Source: Paraburkholderia largidicola (GTDB lineage: Bacteria > Pseudomonadota > Gammaproteobacteria > Burkholderiales > Burkholderiaceae). Taken from it: a stretch of DNA of 64,000 nucleotides. Below the pieces are notes generated by a model. The model saw nothing but the letters and a program-made list of their open reading frames with translations. It was not told the origin of the DNA and made no database searches. Each line of letters opens with the position of its first letter. The first letter of the stretch is position 1. The stretch lies in the NCBI RefSeq assembly GCF_013426895.1, contig NZ_AP023176.1:124001-188000 (forward strand), given 5' to 3'. A program made the position numbers and the translations under genes. Shown one piece after another: positions 28,466 through 37,941 of the stretch.

Positions 28466-29494
28466 ATGCAAAGTCCCGCCTCTCAGCCATCGTGTCCAAA
28501 GGCTTGGGTGTGTCTGCACATGATTCCGGCGCTGATGGCGGTGGGTTATCCGTGGTACCTCGCGATGTTTTATCAATTCCGGCTATCTGAGCGTATTGCG
28601 GAGGCACTGCTGTCGTTGGGACTGGTCTTTGCAGTTCCCGGCAGTGCCTTCGTCAGTCTCTACGCTCTTGGACGCACGCCGTCGATGAGGTCAGAAGGCG
28701 TCGTTCTTCGCAGGGTGGCATATCTCGCTTTCGTATCGCCGTCGCTATTTGTGATTGTTGGCGTGTTTCTCTACCTGATGAAGATCGATGGGAAGGACGT
28801 TCAGGTCTGGGTCGGGTTCTGGCTGGCGATTCTATGCGCGGCGTTACTGGTCTTGCTGGGCCGTCGGGGACCCATTGCGCCTGCGCCTTCGCCGGTACAT
28901 ATGAAGGCTGTGCGTGTGATGCATGGCATAGCGGCGCTTGTCATTCTGCTGGTTTTTCTCGTTGCGCATCTGGTCAACCATACGTTCGGTATGCTGGGCG
29001 CAGACGCGCATCGAGAGGTGATGCTGGTACTAAGAAGTGTCTACCGGTCACCATTGGTCGAGCCGGTTCTTCTGACACTGCTGTTCTTCCAGATCATCAG
29101 CGGACTCGTTCTCGTTGAATCGAAGATCAGATCAAGGCAAGGCATTCTGGACGTACTCCAGACTGCGTCGGGCGCTTATCTGGCCGTATTCATTGCGTCG
29201 CATATCAACGCGGTCTTCGTGCTCGCCCGGTACTTTGGCACGGAGACAGACTACACCTGGGCGACCGCGCTACCCAAAGGCCTGCTCGCCGATCCATGGA
29301 ATGTACGGCTGATTCCGCATTATGTGCTTGGTGTCTGGCTAGTACTCGCCCATATCGCCTGCGGATTGCGTGTGGTCCTGGTCGCTCATCGGGTAAAGCG
29401 TTGCCGGGCGAGTGCCGTGTGTTGGGCGCTCATTGTCGCATCGACGCTGTGGGCAGCCGTGATTGTCGCTGGAGCGGTCGGCGTTCGTATTTAA
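28466..29494 (+). CDS. Polytopic membrane protein resembling a b-type cytochrome subunit
   Basis: 342 residues, about eight to nine membrane segments. In the C-terminal half, histidines lie within or at the ends of helices (VMHGIAALVILLVFLVAHL, ASHINAVFVLARY, IPHYVLGVWLVLAHIACGLR), and FFQIISGLVLVESKIR recalls the heme-binding subunits of succinate dehydrogenase and fumarate reductase. I therefore suggest, without proof, a diheme or monoheme membrane electron carrier. It is 23 bp from a DUF2231 gene and then a PQQ-type dehydrogenase, the likely electron source. Confidence 0.6.
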   Translation: MQSPASQPSCPKAWVCLHMIPALMAVGYPWYLAMFYQFRLSERIAEALLSLGLVFAVPGSAFVSLYALGRTPSMRSEGVVLRRVAYLAFVSPSLFVIVGVFLYLMKIDGKDVQVWVGFWLAILCAALLVLLGRRGPIAPAPSPVHMKAVRVMHGIAALVILLVFLVAHLVNHTFGMLGADAHREVMLVLRSVYRSPLVEPVLLTLLFFQIISGLVLVESKIRSRQGILDVLQTASGAYLAVFIASHINAVFVLARYFGTETDYTWATALPKGLLADPWNVRLIPHYVLGVWLVLAHIACGLRVVLVAHRVKRCRASAVCWALIVASTLWAAVIVAGAVGVRI

Positions 29495-29517
29495 CGATCA
29501 CTTGCGGAGATTCAAAA

Positions 29518-29967
29518 ATGGCAGAAGACAACCCCAAAGCGCTTGCCAGCGTGCGTGGTCATCCTGTTCATGCATTGCTGGTTCCATTTCCCTACGTATG
29601 TTTCGTGGGGACGCTGCTGACTGACCTCGCTTACTGGAAAACCGCCGACGTGCAGTGGGAAATATTCTCGGACTGGCTGTTGTTAGCCGGTCTGGTGATG
29701 GCCGCATTCGCGGTGCTTGCGGGGCTGATCGACTTTCTCGGCAACCGGCGGGTTCGGACCATGAGCGTCGCCTGGTTGCACGTTGCTGGAAATGTCCTCG
29801 CGATCATCCTGGCAGTCGTCAACGCGTTCGTGCATAGCCGGGACGGATATACGGCCATCGTTCCGACTGGGCTGACGCTTTCGTTCTTCGTCGTGTGTCT
29901 GCTGTCGTTCACCGGATGGATTGGGAAGACGATGATTTATCGCCATCGAGTGGGAGTAGCCAACTGA
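29518..29967 (+). CDS. DUF2231 domain membrane protein
   Basis: 149 residues with four membrane segments. The start ALASVRGHPVHALLVPFPYV with its GHPxH motif is the DUF2231 signature; this family is often found beside PQQ-dependent sorbosone dehydrogenases. The long open frame upstream overlaps the previous gene; ATG 29518 has GCGGAGA before it. Its stop overlaps the next start (TGATG), so the two are translationally coupled. The His residues may bind heme or another cofactor (inferred). Confidence 0.85.
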   Translation: MAEDNPKALASVRGHPVHALLVPFPYVCFVGTLLTDLAYWKTADVQWEIFSDWLLLAGLVMAAFAVLAGLIDFLGNRRVRTMSVAWLHVAGNVLAIILAVVNAFVHSRDGYTAIVPTGLTLSFFVVCLLSFTGWIGKTMIYRHRVGVAN

Positions 29968-31318
29968 TGAAACCGACTCAATCCCTGACCCGACGCGCAG
30001 CGGTCATGTTGCTGTCGAGCGTTCCCATGGCGCTCACACTCACGCTCACGTTTCCCCTTGCGGGTTGCGACGACTACACGGCAGCCGACCCGAAATTGCA
30101 GATTGGTGCCAATCCAGTGCTGCCTGCATTGAGGCAATATCTGTTTCCACCAATGCGTATCGCGACCCCGAGAACCTGGACGCAGGATGAGACGCCCACG
30201 GTCCCAGACGGCCTGCACGTCAGTGCGCTGGCGAAGGGGCTTAAGCGCCCGAGATCGCTTTACGTCTTGCCGAACGGCGATGTCCTGGTGATCGAGTCGA
30301 GTGGGCCCGATGCGCCTGTGACGCGCCCCAAGGATCTTGTCGTCGGGATAGTGCTGGGCGCAGCGGGTGAATTCAATCAGGCGGGAAACCGCATTACGCT
30401 CTTACGTGGCGGGACGAACCGTCAACCACTGACCCAGACAGTCTTTCTCGATCATCTAACCTCGCCTTTTGGCGTGGCGCTCGTCGGACACGATCTGTAC
30501 GTCGCAAACACGGATGCAATCGTCCGCTATCCCTATCACGACGGCGATACGCAAATCAGGGCGTCCGGTACGAAGCTCACTGACTTGCCAGCGGGGCCTA
30601 TCAATCACCATTGGACCAAGAGTCTGATTGCAAGCGTCGATGGTTCGAAACTGTATGTAGGCATTGGGTCGAATAGCAACATAGCCGAGAACGGCATGCA
30701 GGCCGAGATCGATCGCGCGGACATCTGGGAGGTGGATCGGGTCACGGGCGCGCATCGCATATTCGCAAGCGGCCTGCGTAATCCCATGGTTTCCAGTGGG
30801 AGCCGCAGACGGGCAAGTTATGGACGGTGGTGAACGAGCGGGACGAACTTGGCCCGGATCTCGTGCCGGACTACATGACATCCGTTAAAGACGGTGCGTT
30901 CTATGGCTGGCCGTATAGCTATTACGGAAACCACGTTGATCCGCGCGTTATGCCGCAGCGACCGGACCTCGTCGCCAAAGCGATTGCACCCGACTATGCA
31001 CTGAGTTCGCACGTTGCGCCGCTCGGAATGGCTTTTTATCACGGGACGAATCTTCCCGCGGCATACCGCGGCGGCGCTTTCGTGGGAGAGCACGGCAGTT
31101 GGGATCGCAGTCCGCTTAACGGCTATAAGGTCGTCTACATTCCCTTTCATGACGGGATGCCGAGCGGTCCAGCACAGGATGTCGTGACAGGTTTCCTGAG
31201 TCCCGACAATCACGCTCGTGGTCGGCCCGTGGGGCTTGCGGTCGACAGGACGGGAGGGCTGCTGATCGCCGACGATCTTGGCAATACGGTCTGGCGGGTG
31301 GTCGCCAGCGGGAAATGA
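29967..31318 (+). pseudogene. Sorbosone dehydrogenase family PQQ-type lipoprotein, frameshifted
   Basis: The reading frame begins at ATG 29967 with a lipoprotein signal (lipobox LAGC), passes through the beta-propeller start (GLHVSALAKGLKRPRSLYVL) and shifts near 30786. After CTGCGTAATCCC the family requires Asn-Gly (AAT GGT), but the sequence has ATGGT: one A is missing. The first frame ends at 30833; the second, in phase from [19 protein letters not shown], continues to 31318 with [10 protein letters not shown] and [10 protein letters not shown]. Both halves are otherwise intact, so this is either a very recent mutation or a sequencing error. The enzyme would oxidise aldoses or similar sugars in the periplasm with PQQ. 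Confidence 0.85.
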
Positions 31319-31334
31319 ACGGTGTCGCAGCGCT

Positions 31335-32246
31335 CTATCGCAACGGAAGCCATAGCGGTCCTTCCCATGCCTTGAGCGCTTCAAGAAACGCGCTGAGCTT
31401 TGAAGGCATGAAGCGACGCGTCGGATAAACAGCGTGAACGAAGATCTCCGGTGACGACCATTCAGGCAGCACGCGACGCAGTTTCCCGCGAGCAATCTGC
31501 GCATCGGAATAGCTCGACGGAAGTAGCGCGATGCCGTGTCCGCGAAGCGCGAACGCGCTGACGATGTGAAAGTCGCGGGCGGCAACCGGGCCTGTTACAC
31601 GAACCTTGGCCGATTTTCTTCCGTTGACCAGATGCCACTCCGTCTCGTTGTTTCTCGCGTTGCTCAGCACGCAAAGATGTTCGCTGAGTTCTTCTGGACG
31701 GGAAGGGATCGGGTGATTCTTGAGGTACGCAGGAGAAGCGGCGAGGTGGCGAACACTTTTTCCGATCCGTTGGGCGACCAGGCTCGAGTCCTGCAAATCG
31801 CCAAAGCGGATCGCCACGTCGACGTTCTCCGCAATCAGGTCCACGAACACGTTGGTGAAGTACAGGTCCACCTGGATATGCGGATAGCGCGTCAGGAAGG
31901 AGGACAGGAAGTCGTAAAACGCCTTCTGTTGAAGCATGACGGGCCCAGAGATGCGTAACAGACCCTCAGGCTTCTTCTGGGTGTGTGTAATCACGCGCTC
32001 GGCATCGTACAGGTGACTCAGCGGCTCGCTGCACTCATCGAAGTAAGCGCGTCCCTGCACGGTCAAGCTGAGCTTGCGGGTCGTGCGCTGCAGAAGTGTC
32101 ACACCAAGCCGTTCCTCGAGCGCCGACACCTTGCGGCTCACGGTGGAGACAGGCATCCCAAGTGCTCGTGCCGCGCGACTAAAACTCTCGAATTGCGCCA
32201 CGCGCACAAAGACGGCGATGTCGTTCAGGTCGGCGGGTTCGGTCAT
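31335..32246 (-). CDS. LysR family transcriptional regulator
   Basis: 303 residues: N-terminal winged helix with LNDIAVFVRVAQFESFSRAARALGMPVSTVSRKVSALEERLG-type sequence, then a periplasmic-binding-like effector domain. The start MTEPADLND at 32246 matches family length; in-frame ATGs at 32261 and 32285 lie within the putative operator. It is divergent from the SDR-SDR-LLM operon, the usual arrangement for a LysR regulator and its target. Effector unknown. Confidence 0.9.
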   Translation of the reverse strand: MTEPADLNDIAVFVRVAQFESFSRAARALGMPVSTVSRKVSALEERLGVTLLQRTTRKLSLTVQGRAYFDECSEPLSHLYDAERVITHTQKKPEGLLRISGPVMLQQKAFYDFLSSFLTRYPHIQVDLYFTNVFVDLIAENVDVAIRFGDLQDSSLVAQRIGKSVRHLAASPAYLKNHPIPSRPEELSEHLCVLSNARNNETEWHLVNGRKSAKVRVTGPVAARDFHIVSAFALRGHGIALLPSSYSDAQIARGKLRRVLPEWSSPEIFVHAVYPTRRFMPSKLSAFLEALKAWEGPLWLPLR

Positions 32247-32263
32247 GAATGATTTTTGCATGG

Positions 32264-32281
32264 ATGGAAAAGAGATTCCAT
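32264..32281. promoter_or_regulatory. Inverted repeat between LysR and SDR genes, candidate operator
   Basis: ATGGAA and TTCCAT, perfect 6-bp arms around a 6-bp spacer, lie 17 bp before the LysR start and about 80 bp before the SDR start. A LysR protein controlling itself and the divergent operon would bind in this 112-bp gap. The binding itself is inferred. Confidence 0.4.
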
Positions 32282-32358
32282 GCATTCCAGTCTAATCAAA
32301 AATGCTTTTGAGGGCGAGACTTGGCCCTACGCAATTCAACAGTCCTCGGAGAGATACC

Positions 32359-33090
32359 ATGGCTAACCAGGTAATCGTCATTACGGGTGCTTCCAGCGGA
32401 ATCGGAGAAGCCACCGCCAAACTCCTCGCCTCGAAAGGCGCCACAGTGGCCCTCGCTGCGCGCCGGCTCGACAGGCTGCAACGCATTGCCGCCGAAATCG
32501 CGGCGAAGGGCGGCAAGGCATCCGTTCACCCGCTCGACGTGACGGATCAGGCGCAGGTCAATCGTCTGATCGAAGACATCGTGTCGCAACACGGCCGGCT
32601 TGATGTGATGGTCAACAACGCGGGCCTGATGGCGATCGCGCCACTCTCGCTGCGTAAGACGGACGAGTGGGATCGCATGATCGACATCAACATCAAAGGT
32701 CTGCTCTACGGCGTTGCGGCGGCATTGCCCGTGTTTGAAAAGCAGCAGTCGGGGCATTTCGTCAACATCGCGTCCGTGGTGGGGCTAAAAGTTTTCAGCC
32801 CCGGCGGCACGGTCTATTCGGGCACCAAGTTCGCGGTTCGCGCTATTTCAGAGGGCTTGCGTCACGAAGTGGGCGGCAAGATCCGCACGACGGTGATCTC
32901 ACCGGGTGCGATCGATACCGAACTCAAGTTCGGCTCGGGACATGAGGACAGCCGCAATTTCGTCGTCGATTTCTACAAGATGGCCATTCCCGCTGATGCC
33001 ATCGCGCAGGCCATCGCTTATGCAATCGAGCAGCCTCATTCGGTTGACGTCAACGAGATCGTGATCCGCCCGACCGTGCAGGATTTTTAA
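32359..33090 (+). CDS. Short-chain dehydrogenase/reductase (SDR)
   Basis: 243 residues: TGASSGIGEA near residue 10, NNAG near 86 and YSGTK near 152, all catalytic residues present. The ATG at 32359 follows CGGAGAG. First gene of a three-gene operon (gaps 83 and 79 bp) with another SDR and a flavin-dependent oxidoreductase, controlled probably by the divergent LysR protein. This group resembles the widespread NADP-dependent SDRs of unknown substrate close to serine dehydrogenase YdfG. Confidence 0.9.
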   Translation: MANQVIVITGASSGIGEATAKLLASKGATVALAARRLDRLQRIAAEIAAKGGKASVHPLDVTDQAQVNRLIEDIVSQHGRLDVMVNNAGLMAIAPLSLRKTDEWDRMIDINIKGLLYGVAAALPVFEKQQSGHFVNIASVVGLKVFSPGGTVYSGTKFAVRAISEGLRHEVGGKIRTTVISPGAIDTELKFGSGHEDSRNFVVDFYKMAIPADAIAQAIAYAIEQPHSVDVNEIVIRPTVQDF

Positions 33091-33173
33091 GGTTCGCGGC
33101 TGGCTTGACGGGCCGCGAGTGATCCATGGCGATTGCTCGCGGCGGACTTTAAAGACATACGTAGGAGCAGGAC

Positions 33174-34031
33174 ATGAGTAACGTTACGGAGCAGCAGTTC
33201 AAACGCGTCTGGTTTATCACGGGCGCAACGCGCGGTCTGGGCGCGCTGATCGCCAGGGCAGCGCTGGCAGATGGTAATGCCGTCGTCGCCACGGGTCGCA
33301 ATACGGCAGCGATCGTCGAGCGTCTGGGTGAATCACCTGCTCTGCTGAGCGTCGAACTCGACGTGACCAGCGAAGCGCAAGCGAAAGCCGCCGTTGAAGC
33401 GGCTGTCGAGAAGTTTGGCCGCATCGACGTGCTGATCAACAACGCGGGCTTTGGCCTGCTGGCCGCTGTCGAGGAATCAAGCGACGCCGACGTGCGACGC
33501 ATGTACGACACCAACGTCTTCGGCCTGCTGAACGTGACCCGTGCCGTGCTGCCCATCATGCGCAGGCAGCGCTCGGGGCATGTGATTAACACATCGTCGA
33601 TCGTCGGTTATCGCGCGGCTGCCGGGGTTGGCGTTTATAGCTCCACGAAGTTCGCTGTTGAAGGTATCACGGAAGCCCTGCATGACGAACTGAAGCCGCT
33701 CGGCATTCACGCGACGACGATCGAGCCGGGTTTCTTCCGCACGGATTTTCTCGACACGTCGTCGCTGCTGGTCGGCAAGGAGATCATCGACGACTATGCG
33801 CAGACGTCAGGCAAGCTGCGTGAACTCGCCGTCAGCATCAACCACAACCAGCCGGGCGATCCCGAAAGGCTCGCAACTGCCATTGTCGCGCTGGTTCACG
33901 CGCAAACTCCGCCGTTACGTTTGGCGCTCGGCACGGACACGTTAAAAGCAATCGCAGATAAGAACGAGTACGTTACCTCGGAAACGCGGGCATGGAGCTC
34001 GCTGTCGGCATCGACGGATTTCCCGGCCTGA
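33174..34031 (+). CDS. Short-chain dehydrogenase/reductase (SDR), copy B of a gene-converted pair
   Basis: 285 residues with TGATRGLG near residue 17, NNAG near 94 and YSSTK near 160. Residues from about 33 to 218 are the same as in the SDR at 19477-20322 apart from two or three changes, while the N-terminal 32 and the last 65 residues differ more. The DNA shows the same sharp borders. Second gene of the LysR-linked operon. Substrate unknown. Confidence 0.9.
   Translation: MSNVTEQQFKRVWFITGATRGLGALIARAALADGNAVVATGRNTAAIVERLGESPALLSVELDVTSEAQAKAAVEAAVEKFGRIDVLINNAGFGLLAAVEESSDADVRRMYDTNVFGLLNVTRAVLPIMRRQRSGHVINTSSIVGYRAAAGVGVYSSTKFAVEGITEALHDELKPLGIHATTIEPGFFRTDFLDTSSLLVGKEIIDDYAQTSGKLRELAVSINHNQPGDPERLATAIVALVHAQTPPLRLALGTDTLKAIADKNEYVTSETRAWSSLSASTDFPA
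33270..33829 (+). repeat. Near-identical 560-bp tract, inverted partner of 19679-20238
   Basis: See 19679-20238. Differences seen by eye include positions near 33418, 33470, 33565 and 33585. Inverted orientation means recombination between the copies would invert the 13 kb between them. Confidence 0.75.
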
Positions 34032-34110
34032 AGGCGACGCCGTTGCGCCCTTAACGGACAACGGCGCATGCCACGCTTTCGAATCTGAACTTGCCAAAGG
34101 GGCATCTGAA

Positions 34111-35133
34111 ATGAAAAAGATCGGTTTTCTCTCGTTCGGCCACTGGGCGACATCGCCCTATTCGCAGGCCCGATCGGCATCGGATGTCCTTCTGCAATCG
34201 ATCGACCTGGCAGTGGCAGCCGAGCAGCTCGGTGCCGATGGCGCATTCTTTCGCGTTCATCATTTCGCACGACAACTCGCGTCACCGTTCCCACTTCTTG
34301 CTGCCGTCGGCGCCAAAACCAGGACGATCGAAATCGGAACAGGCGTCATCGACATGCGGTACGAAAACCCGCTCTACATGGCGGAGGATGCCGGCGCAGC
34401 GGACCTGATCGCTGGAGGCCGACTGCAGCTTGGCATCAGCCGGGGCTCCGGCGAGCAGGTTATCGATGGCTGGCGCTACTTTGGTTATGCACCGGGTGAA
34501 GGGGAGACGCACGTCGATCTGGCGCGACGCCATACCGAGGTGTTCTACGAGGTGCTGCGCGGTGAGGGTTTCGCTCAACCGAATCCGCGCCCCATGTTTT
34601 CGAACCCGCCGGGGCTGCTTCGCGTCGAACCTCACTCCGAAGGCCTTCGCGACCGGATCTGGTGGGGCTCGGGTTCCGATGCGACCGCGATCTGGGCGGC
34701 AGGGATGGGCATGAATCTTCAGTGTTCGACGCTGAAGAACGATGAGTCGGGCCGACCGCTACACGTCCAGCAGGCAGAGCAGATCCGGGCTTATCGGCAG
34801 GCATGGAAAGAGGCGGGGCACACGCGTGAACCGCGCGTGTCCGTCAGCCGGAGCATTTTTGCGCTGATGAACGACCGCGACCGGATGTACTTCGGGCGTG
34901 ACAGTCAAAGCGCCGACACGGTCGGTCTGCTGGAAGACAGCATCCGGACGATTTTCGGTCGCAATTACGCGGCCGAGCCTGATGTCCTTGTAGAGCAACT
35001 TGCCAGAGACGAGGCAATCGCAGAGGCGGATACGTTACTTCTGACAGTGCCGAATCAATTGGGCGTGGCGTACTGCGCGCACGTGATCGAATCCATTTTG
35101 ACCCACGTCGCGCCTGGGCTCGGCTGGCGTTAG
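34111..35133 (+). CDS. LLM class flavin-dependent oxidoreductase (luciferase-like)
   Basis: 340 residues of the bacterial luciferase-like TIM-barrel family: IGFLSFGHWA at the start, LAVAAEQLGADGAFFRVHHFARQ near residue 33, IEIGTGVIDMRYENPLYMAEDAGAADL near 75 and the glycine-rich RLQLGISRGSGEQ near 108. Members use reduced flavin for monooxygenation or dehydrogenation. AAAGG lies before the ATG. Last gene of the operon with two SDRs; together they suggest stepwise oxidation of one organic compound (inferred). Confidence 0.9.
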   Translation: MKKIGFLSFGHWATSPYSQARSASDVLLQSIDLAVAAEQLGADGAFFRVHHFARQLASPFPLLAAVGAKTRTIEIGTGVIDMRYENPLYMAEDAGAADLIAGGRLQLGISRGSGEQVIDGWRYFGYAPGEGETHVDLARRHTEVFYEVLRGEGFAQPNPRPMFSNPPGLLRVEPHSEGLRDRIWWGSGSDATAIWAAGMGMNLQCSTLKNDESGRPLHVQQAEQIRAYRQAWKEAGHTREPRVSVSRSIFALMNDRDRMYFGRDSQSADTVGLLEDSIRTIFGRNYAAEPDVLVEQLARDEAIAEADTLLLTVPNQLGVAYCAHVIESILTHVAPGLGWR

Positions 35134-35211
35134 GGTTCAGTTGGAATTTCGAATAGCAGGTCTGCATTTGACAGCTGCCCGTGGCCCAATGTTGGTTTGA
35201 CCGGCAGGAAA

Positions 35212-36894
35212 GGGTCGAGCTTGTGTGAAAACACGCTGATCACCTAAACTGGATTAACTCATTCAGCATGGGTGACCGGATGAAGCGATTCATTGGAGGT
35301 GAAGATCGCAAGCAGGTGACACTGCTTCCGGAGTGCCTGGATGACTTCGTTGCTGAAGACAACCCGGTCAGAATTATCGAGGCGTTTGTTGAAGAGCTTA
35401 ACCTTGCATCACTAGGTTTCGATGGTGCGATGCCGTCGACTACTGGTCGCCCGTCCTATCATCCAGGCGTGCTGCTGAAGATCTATATCTACGGCTACCT
35501 GAATCGCGTCCAGTCGAGCCGCCGCCTGGAACGTGAATGCCAGCGCAACGTTGAATTGATGTGGCTCACGGGACGTTTGGCGCCGGATTTCAAGACCATT
35601 GCCGACTTCCGTCGTGACAACGGCACTGGAATTCGTAACGTGTGCCGCCGTTTCGTGATGCTGTGCCGTGAACTGAGGCTGTTCTCGCAAGCACTGGTCG
35701 CGATTGACGGCAGCAAGTTCAAGGCAGTCAACACACGCGATCGCAACTTCACCGAAGGTAAGGTTGATAAGCGCCAGAAGCAGATCGAAGAGAGCATCCA
35801 GCGTTATCTGAATGCGCTGGAGACCGCAGCTCGTACGCAACCCGCAGAGCTGGAAGCGAAGACGACAAGACTGAAGGACAAGATCCAGCGCTTGCGCGAC
35901 CAGATGCGAAACCTCGAGCAGATCAGGGGCGACTCAAGACTGAGCCAGACGGTCAGTTCTCGATGACCGATCCTGATGCACGCTCCATGGCGACTAGCGG
36001 CAAAGGCTCAGGAATGGTGGGCTACAACGTACAGGTAGCAGTAGATGCCAAACACCACCTTATCGTCGCTCACGAGGTAACAAACTCTGGCAGCGACCGG
36101 GCGCAGCTTAGCCCCATGGCAAAAGCTGCGCGTGACGCGATGGGCAAGACCAGACTGCGGGCAGTCGCCGATCGTGGCTACTACAGTGGGCCTCAAATCA
36201 AGGAGTGCGCCGATGCGGGGATTGCGGTCATGCTACCGAAGCCGACAACATCAGGCGCGAAATATCATGGCCGTTTCGACAAGGCAGACTTCATCTACAT
36301 TGCACGGGACGACGAATACCTATGCCCAGCTGGAGAACGGGCAATTTACCGTTACACCAGCGAGGAACACGGACTGCAGCTACACCGTTACTGGAGCAGC
36401 GCCTGTTCGCAATGCGCAATGAAGCCAAAGTGCACTCCTAGCGACCAACGACGGATAAGTCGATGGGAGCATGAGTCGGTGCTGGAAGCAGCTCAACGTC
36501 GGCTGGACAAGACACCTGATGCGATGACAGTGCGCAGACGAACCGTCGAACATGTCTTCGGAACGTTCAAGCATTGGATGGGTTACACGCACTTCCTGAT
36601 GCGCAGGTTGCCCAACGTAGGTACCGAAATGAGTTTGAATGTACTCGCCTACAATCTCGCACGAGTGATGAAAATCCTGGGCTTCAGGAAAACGATGAAG
36701 GCGATGCGGCAGGTGGGTGTGTGAGCACCCCGTAGATCCCGAAACAAAGCCCTTAAGCTCGTCCAAAAGGCATCTCAGAGGCTCACTTCCTCGTCGTCGC
36801 CGTGGTATGACCGCAAAGGCAGCCAAACGCGCCGTTGGGGGCGGCGGTCATGCATCGCATTGAAATTCCACCGAGTTTCCACACAGCCTGGGTC
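35212..36894 (+). mobile_element. IS1182-family insertion sequence, about 1.68 kb
   Basis: The element holds a two-frame transposase. Imperfect ends are proposed: GAGCTTGTGTGAAAAC at 35217-35232 and, inverted, CAGGCTGTGTGGAAAC at 36873-36888 on the other strand (12 of 16 matching). The exact borders and any target duplication are not certain. Length suits the IS1182 family. Confidence 0.55.
35268..36724 (+). pseudogene. IS1182-family transposase, frameshifted
   Basis: IS1182 transposases are normally one open frame of about 480 residues with an N-terminal DUF772 domain and a DDE catalytic core. Here 35268-35966 gives the first half (LLPECLDDFVAEDNPVRIIEAFVEEL, YHPGVLLKIYIYGYLNRVQSSRRLERE, AIDGSKFKAVN) and ends in the coiled-coil. 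The second half, 35963-36724, begins in another frame at MTDPDARSMATSGKGSG and contains VADRGYYSG and VEHVFGTFKHWMGYTHFL. The frames overlap by an ATGA. A one-base loss near 35940 would explain it; no classical slippery heptamer is visible there. Confidence 0.82.
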
Positions 36895-36979
36895 GCGTGC
36901 AGCCGATGCCGACAGCCCGAGCCTGGCCTGCATTGAGCTGTCAGCAACGATCTGGCATTTGCGAACTGGTTTCGCCCGT

Positions 36980-37501
36980 TCAAATACTGTGCACCTCAGA
37001 GTAACCACGTGCGTTCGGATCATTCGTGCGTGCGGAAACAAGCCGTCCGTGATGCATTGCTACCGCCTCGTCGAGCCTCTTGCAGAGCTGGTTCGCGTTG
37101 CTGATGGCCGGCAATCGCCTCACGGGATGCGCTGCATCGTTGGTCGTCAGAATGATCGAGCCGGTGCCGAAGAGGCGTAGCCACCATGGGTGGATCGAGG
37201 TGATGCTTTGAATCCGTGAAAGCTCGAGTGTCGACACACGGCGATGCAGAATGCCCTGCGTCCAGGTAATTCGTGCGGTATCGATGGTGATTCGAGTGAA
37301 CGCGGTCTTGACGAACGGCAAACCGACACCGATCAAAACCGCGCCGGCTTGTGCAAGCAGCACATTCCACTGAAGCGGGAAAGAGTGCGACGTGCAGAGA
37401 TGTATTCCGCCAATCATTGAAATGACAAAGCCCCCCTTAAGGAGAGCCGGAAGGTTGCATGCCTGTGACGGTGCGCCGCTGAAAATCACCTGACTAGCCA
37501 T
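36980..37501 (-). CDS. PH domain (bPH2/YdbS-like) membrane protein
   Basis: 173 residues. Two hydrophobic segments (about 25-40 and 48-64) precede a bacterial PH-like domain: FTRITIDTARITWTQGILHR, then STLELSRIQSI and SIILTTNDAAHPVRRLPAI, the pattern of PF03703. AAGGGG lies before the ATG at 37501. Such proteins sit in the inner membrane; function unknown. It lies immediately beyond the IS1182 right end and is the only intact gene between two disrupted ones. Confidence 0.75.
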   Translation of the reverse strand: MASQVIFSGAPSQACNLPALLKGGFVISMIGGIHLCTSHSFPLQWNVLLAQAGAVLIGVGLPFVKTAFTRITIDTARITWTQGILHRRVSTLELSRIQSITSIHPWWLRLFGTGSIILTTNDAAHPVRRLPAISNANQLCKRLDEAVAMHHGRLVSARTNDPNARGYSEVHSI

Positions 37502-37941
37502 CGCATATATCCCCTTTTCTTACCGACGGCTCTGGTCGTTCGTCGAAAAAAAACAGCGCTGCCTGATTGAGCTGCGCGTCGGGCGAACTGACTGCTGACC
37601 GGCGACAATGCCATGACCGTTACGCCAAGCACACTTACATGGGGCGATTGTAGCGCAGTGATCGTTGCAGACCGGCCCACCGCCTCTTTCGACGAGAGGA
37701 ACTGTCCGTGGGCAGGCCGCTGCGAAAGGCCGCTGAGGAGCGAGCTGAGGCGGCAATCATCCGTCAAAGTTCGCTCCTCATGGGACGCTACCGTCGCGCA
37801 TTCGCGACCAGGCAATGGTGTTTTGACGGCCACCGTCCGCGTGGTGCCCCGCTCGGATTCAGACTGTACCGGTTGGAAAGTGTGCCAATCAAACCGAGGA
37901 CATCGGATGAACCCGAGGTTCCAATGTCGCTCACGTCATCC
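37502..37941. other. Intergenic region with no recognisable gene
   Basis: Overlapping open frames exist on both strands (for example 37613-37945), but none has a ribosome binding site, a known domain or convincing composition. I see nothing else here. Confidence 0.5.

Noticed and set aside
34038..34072. 8-bp hairpin (CGCCGTTG/CAACGGCG) between SDR copy B and the LLM oxidoreductase
   Set aside because: No T-run follows and the genes look co-transcribed; probably incidental.
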